The notes under the pieces: generated by a model
Seen by the model: only the letters and a program-made list of their open reading frames with translations
What the model was told of the DNA's origin: nothing
Databases searched by the model: none
Program-made: the position numbers and the translations under genes
Assembly (NCBI GenBank): GCA_903825565.1
Contig: CAIKBD010000253.1
Coordinates: forward strand, 1 to 33,624
DNA length: 33,624 nt
Source of the DNA: an uncultured Anaerolineales bacterium
GTDB lineage: Bacteria > Chloroflexota > Anaerolineae > UBA4142
Reading direction: 5' to 3'
Shown here: positions 8,700 through 16,739 of the stretch, piece by piece
Layout: the number at the start of each line of letters is the position of its first letter
Position numbering within the stretch: position 1 is the first letter of the stretch

Positions 8700-8975
8700 T
8701 TACGGTCCTTCCAGCTTCACCGAATCAATCACGCCCACAATCGAAGAGCGCACCGGCTGATCCTTGATGCCGATGATTTGGCGCGTCGAGCCACCTTCCT
8801 GACACACCAACACCACATCGCCCACGCCGGCTTGCGCGAGATCAACCGCAATGAGCGCATCCTCCGATTTTTCGCCGGGCAAATGCAGAGGTTGCACGAG
8901 CATAATTTTCTGCGCGTGATAAACCGGATGTTTGATCGTCGAAACGACCGTTCCTATCACTTTAGCAATTAACAT
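8700..8975 (-). CDS. BMC-P pentameric vertex protein (EutN/CcmL family), copy 1
   Basis: This 91-aa protein has the EutN/CcmL fold signature: MLIAKVIGTVVSTIKHP at the start, LIAVDLAQAGVGDVVLV in the middle and SSIVGVIDSV near the end. Proteins of this family form pentamers that cap the vertices of microcompartment shells. I start it at ATG 8975. A longer frame reaching 9110 reads through the tandem repeat and adds no family sequence. There is no Shine-Dalgarno sequence because the repeat reaches the start codon. It is one of three BMC-P genes in the window, and the second lies directly upstream. Confidence 0.93.
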   Translation of the reverse strand: MLIAKVIGTVVSTIKHPVYHAQKIMLVQPLHLPGEKSEDALIAVDLAQAGVGDVVLVCQEGGSTRQIIGIKDQPVRSSIVGVIDSVKLEGP

Positions 8976-9058
8976 TGGATATTGGATATTGGAGGTTAGA
9001 ACTTGGAGATTGGAAACTATTTTCCAACTTCCAATTTCTAACTTCCAATTTCTAACTA
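8975..9058. repeat. Twelve-heptamer tandem repeat filling a gap between two vertex-protein genes
   Basis: From 8975 the plus strand reads in register as TTGGATA, TTGGATA, TTGGAGG, TTAGAAC, TTGGAGA, TTGGAAA, CTATTTT, CCAACTT, CCAATTT, CTAACTT, CCAATTT, CTAACTA: twelve units of seven. The first half is roughly the reverse complement of the second, so a hairpin is possible. It spans exactly from the start codon of one BMC-P gene to the stop codon (9052-9054) of the next. Confidence 0.8.
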
Positions 9059-9360
9059 AACCACGTTTCCCCGAACGGCAATTCCAAACTGCCGGGATCA
9101 ATCGTGTCAATGTGATCGATCACGCCGACAATAGCCAGGTCAACCGGCGCGTTGGGCACAACCGCGAACGACGCGTCGCGCGCGCGCACGAGAAACACGA
9201 AATCGCCAACGCCGGCGTCCACCACTTCAATCGCAACCACCAGCCGCCCAATCGGTTGGCGTTGCGGCGTCAGCAGTTGCGTGATGAGCAATTTTCTGCC
9301 TTGCAACGTTTCATCTTTGAGCGTCGCGATCACTTGGCCAACGACTTGCCCCAGAATCAT
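9052..9360 (-). CDS. BMC-P pentameric vertex protein (EutN/CcmL family), copy 2
   Basis: The 102-aa protein has the EutN/CcmL core: MILGQVVGQVIATLKDE, GRKLLITQLL, VVAIEVVDAGVGDFVFLV and LAIVGVIDHID. It carries a tail of about 15 residues (DPGSLELPFGETWFS), longer than copy 1. It should form shell-vertex pentamers. Its ATG overlaps the stop codon of the upstream 104-aa gene by 4 nt (ATGA), so the two are translationally coupled. Confidence 0.93.
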   Translation of the reverse strand: MILGQVVGQVIATLKDETLQGRKLLITQLLTPQRQPIGRLVVAIEVVDAGVGDFVFLVRARDASFAVVPNAPVDLAIVGVIDHIDTIDPGSLELPFGETWFS

Positions 9361-9671
9361 TTCAGTTGACTCACGACGCGCCGCACGATCTGCTCGATCA
9401 ACGCGGCGTCCACATTCGGGCCAAGTTTCGCCAACACATCCGCCTTGACTTTGCTCACAAGCTCGTCGGTGTTCGCCACCGCAATCTTGGGCGATGCGGT
9501 CGGCGCAGGCGCAACTGCTGGCGCGCCGCCCATCCGCAACGCGACGCCCAGTTTCTCGGCACGTTCGCGCGCGACATCGGTAAGGTACACGTCCTCCGTC
9601 ACGGCGATCTCTTTCACGCCGCGCCGCGCCAAATCTTCCACATCGCGCTCGGTATAAATTGTTTTTGGCAT
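9357..9671 (-). CDS. Small putative BMC cargo protein with EutT/EutQ-N-like domain
   Basis: I do not recognise a named family for the whole 104-aa protein. Residues 3-46 (YTERDVEDLARRGVKEIAV, then a Leu-rich LTDVARERAEKLGVAL) resemble the short N-terminal segment found on EutT and EutQ: a TE-x-D-hydrophobic opening, then a TP/TD-x-AR-x2-A motif. An Ala/Pro linker (48-65) follows, then a helical C-terminus (69-104) ending in LIEQIVRRVVSQLK, which looks like an encapsulation peptide. No enzymatic domain is present. The 4-nt overlap with the BMC-P gene and the tail suggest it is an encapsulated or shell-associated protein, possibly a linker or a ligand-binding accessory. An AAGGT ribosome site precedes ATG 9671. 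Confidence 0.7.
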   Translation of the reverse strand: MPKTIYTERDVEDLARRGVKEIAVTEDVYLTDVARERAEKLGVALRMGGAPAVAPAPTASPKIAVANTDELVSKVKADVLAKLGPNVDAALIEQIVRRVVSQLK

Positions 9672-9698
9672 TTACTTACCTTGTTGTCAAACGCCCAT

Positions 9699-9920
9699 TC
9701 AGGCGGATGCGGACACAGCAACATACTCGGCAACGGAATGCGATTTAGGAACCGGTAATCGGTCTTCGCGCAATCCCCGCACATGCAACTCAATGGCTTG
9801 ATGCATCGCCCGCGCAGCTTGTTCGCGCGTTTTGCCGGTTGCTACACACCCGGGCAAATCCGGCGAATAGCCGGAATAATTGCCTTCCGCTTTTTCGATC
9901 ACAATTAGAAAACGATACAT
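9699..9920 (-). CDS. hicB: HicB-family antitoxin
   Basis: The 73-aa protein has the HicB partial RNase-H-like fold: MYRFLIVIEKAEGNYSGYSPDLPGCVATG, then TREQAARAMHQAIELHV. HicB proteins bind and neutralise the HicA mRNA interferase and may repress their own operon. No separate C-terminal DNA-binding domain is visible; the last 20 residues (VPKSHSVAEYVAVSASA) are short. The ATG lies 1 nt after the hicA stop codon, the standard hicA-hicB order. The toxin partner is interrupted, so the antitoxin may be a relic or act on toxins elsewhere. It sits between the BMC-T gene and the 104-aa cargo gene. Confidence 0.88.
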   Translation of the reverse strand: MYRFLIVIEKAEGNYSGYSPDLPGCVATGKTREQAARAMHQAIELHVRGLREDRLPVPKSHSVAEYVAVSASA

Positions 9921-9921
9921 G

Positions 9922-10131
9922 TTAGCTCTGCCCTTTCCTTTTTGGCTTTTTCAACTGGGCTTGTTTCATCACACTATTCAGCGTCCCAGGCGCCAAATCA
10001 TCGCCAGGATGGCCGGTAATTGTCACGCGCCCCAGCTTGGTGGGATGTTTATACTACCGATGACTGCCCTCCGTCACCACCCGATACCATCCATCACTTT
10101 CAATTAGCCGGATCACCTCGCGAATTTTCAT
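9922..10131 (-). pseudogene. hicA: hicA toxin interrupted by an amber codon
   Basis: From ATG 10131 the frame gives MKIREVIRLIESDGWYRVVT then EGSHR, a perfect HicA start with the catalytic His in GSHR. It then meets TAG at 10054-10056. Past the TAG the same frame continues without a shift: YKHPTKLGRVTITGHP, then GDDLAPGTLNSVMKQAQLKK, ending at TAA 9922-9924. Intact HicA has Gln at the interrupted place (GSHRQYKHP), so one CAG-to-TAG change explains everything. Total length would be 69 aa, normal for HicA. Because the rest is undamaged, the mutation is recent or is a base-calling error. Truncation to 25 residues removes most of the dsRBD-like fold, so the toxin should be inactive. The start lies 7 nt after the BMC-T stop. 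Confidence 0.85.
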
Positions 10132-10138
10132 CGGCAGA

Positions 10139-10759
10139 TCAAACCCCCTCGAGCGATTCCAACGCCTGCACCGCCGCCTGCTTCGCCGCAAGCACTTCGG
10201 CTTCGGTGCCCGACAACCACATGCGCCCAAATCGTCCGACCGACGAAATGTGAATGATTTTGATGTTGGCGTACTTTTCCGCCTCGTTCGCGGCGAGGTT
10301 GATGTACGCGGCGGGCTGACATTCGAGAATGAACAAGGTTTCGCCGGCAACGAGCATCGCGCCGCGCCGAAACCGATTGAGCAGTTGCACCTGGTACGGA
10401 TCGACGTTCGTGATGATTTGAATCGAAGCGATTTCCGGCTTTTTGCGATCGTGGATTTTTAATCCCAGCCGATCCAACACGACCTTGCCGGCTTCGAGCA
10501 CTTCGGCTTGCGAGAGCGAGTGCACTTCAAACATGCCAAACTCGCGCTCGACGATCTGCGCGCCCGGCTTTGCCTGCGTCGCTTTGACCGCAATGTCCAC
10601 CAAGCGAAACACTTCATTGCCCGGCGCAACTTCGATGTACAGATCCGCCATCCCTTGCACCGGCAAATCGCCTTGCGTCACCGTGCCGACGAACGCCGCG
10701 TACTGCGGTTGCATCCGATCCAAATACGCGTAACACCGGAGTTCAAATTTGTCTGCCAT
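10139..10759 (-). CDS. BMC-T tandem-domain trimeric shell protein
   Basis: The 206-aa protein contains two BMC folds in tandem. The first half runs from LRCYAYLDRMQPQYAAFVG to VFRLVDIAVKATQAKPGAQIVE. The second half runs from ASIQIITNVDPYQVQLLN to the typical BMC ending HISSVGRFGRMWLSGTEAEV-x2-A. Such proteins form pseudohexameric trimers in the shell facets, some with gated pores that pass larger cofactors or substrates. The N-terminal domain is divergent, as in other BMC-T groups, and I cannot assign the subgroup. A GGAGGAAC site precedes ATG 10759. It is the only BMC-T in the window and follows the two DUF2079 genes by 19 nt. Confidence 0.92.
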   Translation of the reverse strand: MADKFELRCYAYLDRMQPQYAAFVGTVTQGDLPVQGMADLYIEVAPGNEVFRLVDIAVKATQAKPGAQIVEREFGMFEVHSLSQAEVLEAGKVVLDRLGLKIHDRKKPEIASIQIITNVDPYQVQLLNRFRRGAMLVAGETLFILECQPAAYINLAANEAEKYANIKIIHISSVGRFGRMWLSGTEAEVLAAKQAAVQALESLEGV

Positions 10760-10778
10760 TGTAAAGTTCCTCCGATCC

Positions 10779-13121
10779 CTAGTTTACAACAAAAAGCGTA
10801 GAAATTAAAGTCTCGCCGATCACCGCGCCACTCGCTTCGCGCAACACAATCGCGATCCGATACTCGCCCGGCGCGAGATTGTGCGGCAGAACGAAATCGT
10901 GCCAGTCGAGCAACACCTCGCCCGCCGCCCACAACGGCGTCGGGTATGCGCCGTTCGCCGGGCGCGCCGCATGCTCGAACGCAACGCGCCCGCTCGCGTC
11001 GCGCACCTGCACGGCGACGACATAATCGCCGCGCGGTTTTTCGCGCGCGCGCCAGTACAACCCAATCGCCACCGGATCGCTCGCGCGAACAGACTGCGGC
11101 AACGCGCTGGAACCCAGGAACCGCATCTCGCGCAAATCCACAAACAGCGGTTGCTCGATTTGCAATTCGCTCGCCGTAAACGATGCGGTATTTTTTTCGA
11201 CGCGCAAACCGGCGATGCGCGCCTCATTCCCCAGCGCATCGCCAGTTGCCGCGCGAATCGCCAGCGTGATCGCGTACTCGCCGGGCGGCATCGTCGGCGG
11301 CAGGTTGAGCGCGTACTGATCGCCGATAGATTTACCAACCGCCCATTGCGTCGTCGGCAAGCGCCCGTCTTGCGGCTCGCCGATTTGCGCCGCCCACACA
11401 TGCTCCGCCGCGTCCACCACTTGCACGGCGAACGCGTACCGCTCCGTCAGCGGCACATGCACTTGCCACGCGACCACCGGGCGAATCGTCATCCCGCCGC
11501 GCACAGTATCCGTCAGCGGAATGGTACTGCCCAGCAAAGTGAGGGACTCGCCAAATTGGATGCGCGGCGCCGTTGGTGTTTTGCGCTTGGCGATCCGGTA
11601 CCCGTCCACTTGCGTCGCCATTTCAAAATAGCCGCTCGCCAGAAAACCGTCCCAGTATCCTTGATGCACCGGGTACCACGCGCTCTGCGTGTCCGCGACC
11701 CAGTAATCCGCCTGCCGATAATCCGGTAGGCGCGGCACTTCGTACACGCGTTGCCGGCACGACAGATGCGCGAGAAAATCCACCTGGGTCGCCACCGTCG
11801 CCTCACGCGGCACCGTGCGCATCAACGCGTTACCCAGCGCGTCGTGCGCGTCGAACACGTACCGCTCGGCTTGAAAGTACCGCGCCAGCGGCGCAGGCGA
11901 TTGCCACGCGTAGCTCAACACGCTCGCCACGAGCAAACCGCTCGCCATTGCCCAGCGCGCGCGCGCCGCGCCCCATTTGGAAATGCGTTCCGCGCCCACC
12001 AGCGCCGCGAAAAAGAAAAACACCAACAGCGCGGCGGAGTAGGAAAAACGGATCGAGTATTGCGCGTCGAACTCGCTCAACAACGTGTAACCCAGCGTCG
12101 GCGCCGCCAGCACGAGCACGTCCGCGCCGACCAGCGGCAAAAAAGCGAGCGGCGCAAGCAGATGCAACCCAAACTCGATTTTGCCCGGCACGAGCAAGTG
12201 CGCGAGCACAATGTCGGGGCGCGTCAACACCGTCACCCCAATTTCGGACAGCGAGCGACCCAGGTACCCGTAGCGCGCGCCGCCGCCGGCGATCACGCCG
12301 TTGCCAAAGTAATAAAATCCGCCCGCCGCATTGCCCTGAAAAAACGGGATGAGATATTGCAACAGCACGCCCGCCCACGCCGCGCCGAACACTGCCAGCG
12401 TCAGCCCCAGCGCGCGCCGTTTCTGCGCGAGCAAAATGAACACGCCAAACGCGCTGACGATGAACGCGATTTCTTCCTTGATCAAGAGCGCAACGCCGAG
12501 CGTCGCAAAAAAGCCGGCATCGTGACGGCGCAACAGAAAAAAAGTCGCATACGCGAGAACGGGAATTGCCAACGCGATTTCGTGAAACTCGTTGAGGTTG
12601 ATGTAATGCAACGCCGGCGACAAGAAATACGCCGCCGCCAAACACACCGCCACCGTCGCGCCGACACGCGCGCGCGCCAGCCAGTACAGCGGGAACGCCG
12701 CGGCGCACAATGCCACCGTTTGCAAAACTAGCAACACAACCGGATCGCTCCACAACGCGTAGAGCGGAACAAGCGCGAGCAAAATCGGCGTGAACGATTT
12801 GCCCAAAAAGAGCGGCGCATCCGGCACAAACGTATTTTCGAGCAGGCGACCCGCCAGCGAGTTGCAGATCAACTGATCATACTGCCCCAGGTCCCAGCCC
12901 GCGTTGATGTACACGTCGCCCATCTTGAACGCGAGATACCGCACCACGGACAGATACGAAAACACCACCAGGTATGCGCCGGCAAACAAGCCGAACACGC
13001 GATCCGCCGCGCGCCGCGAAAACGTCCAGCGCCCCTGAAGACGTGGCGCGAGCGCATACGCAACGCCGCCCGCGCCGAGCGCGCACGCGCTCACGATCAA
13101 AAATTCGCCAAAGACATTCAT
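10779..13121 (-). CDS. DUF2079 polytopic membrane protein with C-terminal beta-sandwich repeats, copy B
   Basis: About 780 aa. The first ~450 residues form many hydrophobic helices with the DUF2079 hallmarks (YINLNEFHEIALAIPVLAYA, YGYLGRSLSEIGVTVL). This family is related to GT-C membrane glycosyltransferases. The C-terminal ~220 residues hold two similar beta-sandwich units; the second contains VAIGLYWRAREKPRGDYVVA and a PTPLWAAGEVLLDWH segment. The reading frame stays open to 13271, but I start at ATG 13121, which overlaps the upstream stop as ATGA and begins a normal signal-anchor helix. The two DUF2079 genes are paralogues with strong similarity along their whole length, so this is a tandem duplication. 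The substrate is unknown; a role in envelope glycan or lipid modification is an inference from the fold. Confidence 0.85.
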   Translation of the reverse strand: MNVFGEFLIVSACALGAGGVAYALAPRLQGRWTFSRRAADRVFGLFAGAYLVVFSYLSVVRYLAFKMGDVYINAGWDLGQYDQLICNSLAGRLLENTFVPDAPLFLGKSFTPILLALVPLYALWSDPVVLLVLQTVALCAAAFPLYWLARARVGATVAVCLAAAYFLSPALHYINLNEFHEIALAIPVLAYATFFLLRRHDAGFFATLGVALLIKEEIAFIVSAFGVFILLAQKRRALGLTLAVFGAAWAGVLLQYLIPFFQGNAAGGFYYFGNGVIAGGGARYGYLGRSLSEIGVTVLTRPDIVLAHLLVPGKIEFGLHLLAPLAFLPLVGADVLVLAAPTLGYTLLSEFDAQYSIRFSYSAALLVFFFFAALVGAERISKWGAARARWAMASGLLVASVLSYAWQSPAPLARYFQAERYVFDAHDALGNALMRTVPREATVATQVDFLAHLSCRQRVYEVPRLPDYRQADYWVADTQSAWYPVHQGYWDGFLASGYFEMATQVDGYRIAKRKTPTAPRIQFGESLTLLGSTIPLTDTVRGGMTIRPVVAWQVHVPLTERYAFAVQVVDAAEHVWAAQIGEPQDGRLPTTQWAVGKSIGDQYALNLPPTMPPGEYAITLAIRAATGDALGNEARIAGLRVEKNTASFTASELQIEQPLFVDLREMRFLGSSALPQSVRASDPVAIGLYWRAREKPRGDYVVAVQVRDASGRVAFEHAARPANGAYPTPLWAAGEVLLDWHDFVLPHNLAPGEYRIAIVLREASGAVIGETLISTLFVVN

Positions 13122-15496
13122 CGCACAACCACAATCGGCGCGATCAGCGCCTCGCCCAGCCCAGTTTGGTTTTGTCCGCGCACGACGACAAAAATTCGGT
13201 ACGCGCCCGGCGCGAGATTTTCCGGCAGATCGAAATCGTGCCAGTCGAGCAAAACCTCGCCGGACTCCCACTGCGGCGTTGGGTACGTGTCATGCGCGGG
13301 GCGCGCGACGTGCTCAAACGCGATACGCCCGGTTGCGTCGCGCAGTTGCGCCACGATGAAATAATCCTCGCGCAGTTTCTCTCGCGCACGCCAGTACAGC
13401 CCCAGCGAAAGCAACTCGCCCGGCGCAATCGCTTCACGCGGAGCGGCGACGCCCAACAAGCGCAACGCGCCGAAATCCTCCGCCCGCCGATTCAAAATTT
13501 GCAAATCGCTCGCCGCAAACGATTTTTTATTTTTCGTCACAGACACGCTCGCCACGTCGGCTTCTTCACCCAGGATGCGCCCGCTCGCGTCGCGCGCTTG
13601 AAGGTACGCCTCGCCACGCGTTTGCCGTACCGCGACCGTAATGCGGTACTCGCCGGTCGGCATCGTCGGCGGCAGACGCAACGTGTATTGATCGCCCAAC
13701 GCCTTGCCAACTTGCCACTGCGGCGTCGGCAAAATTCCGTCGAGCGGTTCGCGCGCATCCGCGCACCATTCGTGCCCTTGCGAATCCACCACGCGCACTT
13801 CGATCTGGAACGTTTCGGTGATCGGTTGAGTCGCGCGCCATTCGAGCACCGGGCGTAACGTCGCGCCCCAGGGTGCGGTCTCGGTCATCACGGCGGAGTA
13901 ACCCAGCAACGTCATCTGCTCGCCAAACTGAATGTGCAGAGCGCGTTCCGGCGCGCGTCGCTTTGCCACGACAAAACCATCGGGTTGCGCAATCGTTTCA
14001 AAAAAGCCGCTGGCAAAAAAATTGTTCCACGCCCCGCGATGAATCGTAAACCAATCGCCGGTGGTGTCCGCAAAAAAATATTCGGCTTGGCGATAATCCG
14101 GGATGAGCGGCGCTTCGTAAATCCATCGCCGCGTTGCCAGGTGCGGCAACATTTCGTTTTGCGCGACAAGCACCGCCGCGCGCGGAATCTGCGTCAGCAA
14201 AGCGCGCCCCGTCGCCGCGTGCGCCGTGTCTTGGTAGCGTTGCGGTTGAAATTCGCGCGCGAACGGTCCGGGCGCGAACAACCAGTAATTGCCCGCCGCC
14301 GCAACGAGCACGCCGACCGCAAGACCGATCTGCCGCGCCGCGCGTTCGTTTGTGCGCGTTGGCAACAGTCGCGCCAAGCCGGCGCTCGCCGCAAAAAATA
14401 GGAAAACGATCAGCGGCGCGGGGTACGCCGTCCGCAACGAGTACTGCCACACGTAACTGCTGAGCAAAGTGTACGCCAGCGTCGGCGCGGCGAGGATGAG
14501 CAACTCGCCGCCGAGCAACGGCGCAAACGCCAACGGCGCAAACAGGCGCACCAGGTACGTGATTTTTTCGGGAATGACCACTTGCGCCCACACGACTTGC
14601 GGGCGCGTCAACACTGTGGTAAAAATTTCGGGCAACGAACGCCCCAGGTACCCGTAGCGCGATTCGCCGCCGGCAAGTTGCCCGCCGCTGAAATAATAGA
14701 ACGCGCCCGGCGCCGCGCCGTGAAAAAACGGGATCACGTATTGGAGCAGGACGATGCCGAGGAGCGCGCCCCAACTTGCCAGCGCCGCGCCGACGAGGTA
14801 ACGCCGGTGCAACAAGATGATCAGCACGCCAAAGCCGACCGTCACAAACGCCAGTTCTTCTTTGATCAACCACGCGACACTCAAGCACGCCACGAGCGGC
14901 ACGTACCGGCGGCGCAGGAGAAAAAACGTCGCCAGACTCAACACAAGCGGCGCGAACGCAATTTCGTGAAAGTTCGTCAGGTTGATGTACTGCACAATCG
15001 GCGAAAGCAAAAAGGCAACGCCGAGCGCGAACGCCAACACCGCACCCACTTGCCGCCGCGCGAGCCAATAGATCGGAACGGCGCTCACGCCGAGCGCGAG
15101 CGTTTGCAACACCAGCAAGACAGCGGGATCGGGCAACACGGCGTACAGCGGCACCCAGGTCGCCACAATCGGCGTAAACGACTTGCCCAAAAACAGCGGC
15201 AGATCGGGAATAAGCGATAAGGTGTAGAGGCGGCCGTGCAACGAGTTCCACACCATTTGGGAATACTGTCCCAGGTCGGTGTCGTTGCCGGAGTGAAACG
15301 TCCAATGCGCGAGCAAGGACAGCCCGCCAAAAACGATCAGGTACAGCGCGACGCTTGCGCCGAACGCAACGTCCGCCCAACGCGTCCAGCGCGTTTCGTC
15401 GCCTGCGATGGCGTAACGGCGCGCACACGCGTACGCCACGCTCCCGGCGAGCAACGCCACGCCAACGACAACAAGACTCGCGCTCAGTTCGTTCAT
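13118..15496 (-). CDS. DUF2079 polytopic membrane protein with C-terminal beta-sandwich repeats, copy A
   Basis: This 792-aa protein is the paralogue of the next gene downstream. It shares the DUF2079 membrane part (YINLTNFHEIAFAPLVLSLA, SRYGYLGRSLPEIFTTVL) and the two C-terminal beta-sandwich units, with PTPQWQVGKALGDQYTLRLP in the first and PTPQWESGEVLLDWHDFDLP in the second. It also has the GAWNNFFASGFFE-type segment that precedes the sandwich region. The start ATG overlaps the EutJ-like stop codon by 4 nt and its own stop overlaps the following ATG by 4 nt, so eutJ and both DUF2079 genes form a coupled trio. This tight link to a microcompartment gene is unexpected for an envelope glycosyltransferase-like protein. 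Exact function is not known. Confidence 0.85.
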   Translation of the reverse strand: MNELSASLVVVGVALLAGSVAYACARRYAIAGDETRWTRWADVAFGASVALYLIVFGGLSLLAHWTFHSGNDTDLGQYSQMVWNSLHGRLYTLSLIPDLPLFLGKSFTPIVATWVPLYAVLPDPAVLLVLQTLALGVSAVPIYWLARRQVGAVLAFALGVAFLLSPIVQYINLTNFHEIAFAPLVLSLATFFLLRRRYVPLVACLSVAWLIKEELAFVTVGFGVLIILLHRRYLVGAALASWGALLGIVLLQYVIPFFHGAAPGAFYYFSGGQLAGGESRYGYLGRSLPEIFTTVLTRPQVVWAQVVIPEKITYLVRLFAPLAFAPLLGGELLILAAPTLAYTLLSSYVWQYSLRTAYPAPLIVFLFFAASAGLARLLPTRTNERAARQIGLAVGVLVAAAGNYWLFAPGPFAREFQPQRYQDTAHAATGRALLTQIPRAAVLVAQNEMLPHLATRRWIYEAPLIPDYRQAEYFFADTTGDWFTIHRGAWNNFFASGFFETIAQPDGFVVAKRRAPERALHIQFGEQMTLLGYSAVMTETAPWGATLRPVLEWRATQPITETFQIEVRVVDSQGHEWCADAREPLDGILPTPQWQVGKALGDQYTLRLPPTMPTGEYRITVAVRQTRGEAYLQARDASGRILGEEADVASVSVTKNKKSFAASDLQILNRRAEDFGALRLLGVAAPREAIAPGELLSLGLYWRAREKLREDYFIVAQLRDATGRIAFEHVARPAHDTYPTPQWESGEVLLDWHDFDLPENLAPGAYRIFVVVRGQNQTGLGEALIAPIVVVR

Positions 15497-16326
15497 TTGT
15501 CAACCGCGTCCCGGTCATGCATGGCGATCCCCAACGGTGTGACGAATAACGGTTGCGTCGGCGCAAGCGTTCGCACGCCGGTCACCTCTTCGATCACCGG
15601 CGCGATGCCGGCAAAGTTCGCCGTGCCGCCGACCAAATAGATCGTTTCAACTGCGTGATCGAAAATGTGCCGCCGCACAATCGTTCCCACCTTTTCCATC
15701 ACCGGGCGCACGAGCGGGTACAAGCGCGCGTGCTCGCGCGGATTCACCTTGAGTTGTTCCGCCGCGTCGAACTCCAGGTTGAGCGCGCCGGCAATCACCA
15801 GCGTAAAATGCGTGCCGCCGGTCGCTTCGTCCGCTGTGTAGATCACGCGCCCATCGCGCACAATCGCAATGCCGGTCGTGCCGCCGCCCACATCCACCAC
15901 CGCGCCGTCTTGAATTTGCAGGACCGCGTTCGCCGCTGTCGGCTCGTCCACCTCGCCGCGGCACTCAAACCCGGCGGCGAGCACCACGTTCGCCGTCGCG
16001 CGCACCTCGGCGCGCGGTACCCCCGGTGGGTACCCGGTCGCCGCGTGCGTCAACTCAAAACCGAGTCGTGCCTCGACCTGGGATTTCAACTCGCGCAGGA
16101 GATCAATCGCGCCGATAAAATCCACCACCAAGCCGTCGCGCACCACGTTCGCAAAACGATACGTGCCCGCGAGCGGCTGATCGTTTTCGTCGAGCACGAC
16201 CAGCACGGTGTATGCCGTGCCGAGATCAACGCCGACGCGATACGCGCCGTGATACGGTACGCGTTCGGCGGGCGCGCGCAACACGCGCTCAGTTTGCGCG
16301 AGCAAAGCGTCCAGTTCGGGATTCAC
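15493..16326 (-). CDS. eutJ: EutJ-like actin/Hsp70-fold ATPase
   Basis: The 277-aa protein matches the EutJ family of microcompartment loci, a minimal actin/Hsp70-type ATPase thought to act as a chaperone or reactivation factor. The nucleotide-site motifs are in order: phosphate-1 (RVGVDLGTAYTVLVVLDE, near 30-47), phosphate-2 (VVDVGGGTTGIAIV, near 143-156) and the adenosine motif (IYLVGGTANFAGI, near 229-241). The family-typical GYPPGVPRAEVRATANVVLAAG is also present. There is no substrate-binding domain like that of DnaK. The start is GTG at 16326, 3 nt after the 78-aa gene, and the end overlaps the first DUF2079 gene. No B12-dependent lyase is in the window, so its client is unknown. Confidence 0.9.
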   Translation of the reverse strand: MNPELDALLAQTERVLRAPAERVPYHGAYRVGVDLGTAYTVLVVLDENDQPLAGTYRFANVVRDGLVVDFIGAIDLLRELKSQVEARLGFELTHAATGYPPGVPRAEVRATANVVLAAGFECRGEVDEPTAANAVLQIQDGAVVDVGGGTTGIAIVRDGRVIYTADEATGGTHFTLVIAGALNLEFDAAEQLKVNPREHARLYPLVRPVMEKVGTIVRRHIFDHAVETIYLVGGTANFAGIAPVIEEVTGVRTLAPTQPLFVTPLGIAMHDRDAVDK

Positions 16327-16329
16327 GCG

Positions 16330-16566
16330 TTAGCGTCCCGCCGGTTTTGTCTTGGGCGTCAGGTACGCCAAACCGCCTTCCGAATAATGCGCCACACGCG
16401 GCCATGGTTGCGAAATCAATTCGCCGCCGACATAGACCTCGAGTTTCCACTGGTGGATGAAATCGTGCGCGGCGGGACTAAAGCGCGTGCCCGCCGGAAA
16501 CTCAAAGCGCGCCACCCTGCCTTCTTGCCACTGTTCGCGTAATTCTTGTTCGGTAATAAATGCCAT
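16330..16566 (-). CDS. Short EutT-N-terminal-like protein, no catalytic domain
   Basis: This 78-aa protein begins with a stretch that lines up with the first ~45 residues of the ethanolamine cobalamin adenosyltransferase EutT: FITEQELREQW, then RFEFPAGTRFSPAAHDFI and a short strand (KLEVYVG). EutT itself has FITE, an LPADSRLTPSAREL-like segment and a closing strand in the same order. The adenosyltransferase helices that should follow are absent, and the remaining 30 residues (Pro/Tyr-rich) match nothing I know. A stand-alone version next to eutJ suggests a BMC accessory that binds a partner or the shell. An AAGGAG site precedes ATG 16566. It is the second EutT/EutQ-N-like small protein in the window. 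Confidence 0.65.
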   Translation of the reverse strand: MAFITEQELREQWQEGRVARFEFPAGTRFSPAAHDFIHQWKLEVYVGGELISQPWPRVAHYSEGGLAYLTPKTKPAGR

Positions 16567-16642
16567 CGTGCTCCTTCGAAAATACGACCACCGACGAACA
16601 GCCGCCGACTGCCGTCAATTTTAATCCGCGCCAGGTACTAAG

Positions 16643-16712
16643 GTCGCCATTCTGAACGAAGTGAAGAATCTCCTGCCCGTCGCACGAGACCCTTCGCTTC
16701 GCTCAGGGTGAC
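16643..16712. repeat. REP-like imperfect inverted repeat
   Basis: The left arm (GTCGCCATTCTGAACGAAGTG) and the reverse complement of the right arm (GTCACCCTGAGCGAAGCGAAG) agree at most places and are separated by about 18 nt. The block lies in the 173-nt gap between the GT39 gene and the 78-aa gene, which holds no ORF of interest. Palindromes of this kind (GAACGAAGTGAAG / CTTCGCTCAGGGTGAC) are common dispersed elements in environmental genomes; here there is only one copy, so dispersal is not shown. Confidence 0.6.
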
Positions 16713-16739
16713 ATTCGGCAAGTTATTCTTTTACAGACC

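Noticed and set aside
13122-13271. A longer N-terminus for the second DUF2079 protein
   Set aside because: The extra 50 residues are Arg/Ala-rich and antisense-like, overlap the coding end of the previous gene, and the ATGA junction at 13118-13121 gives a normal start.
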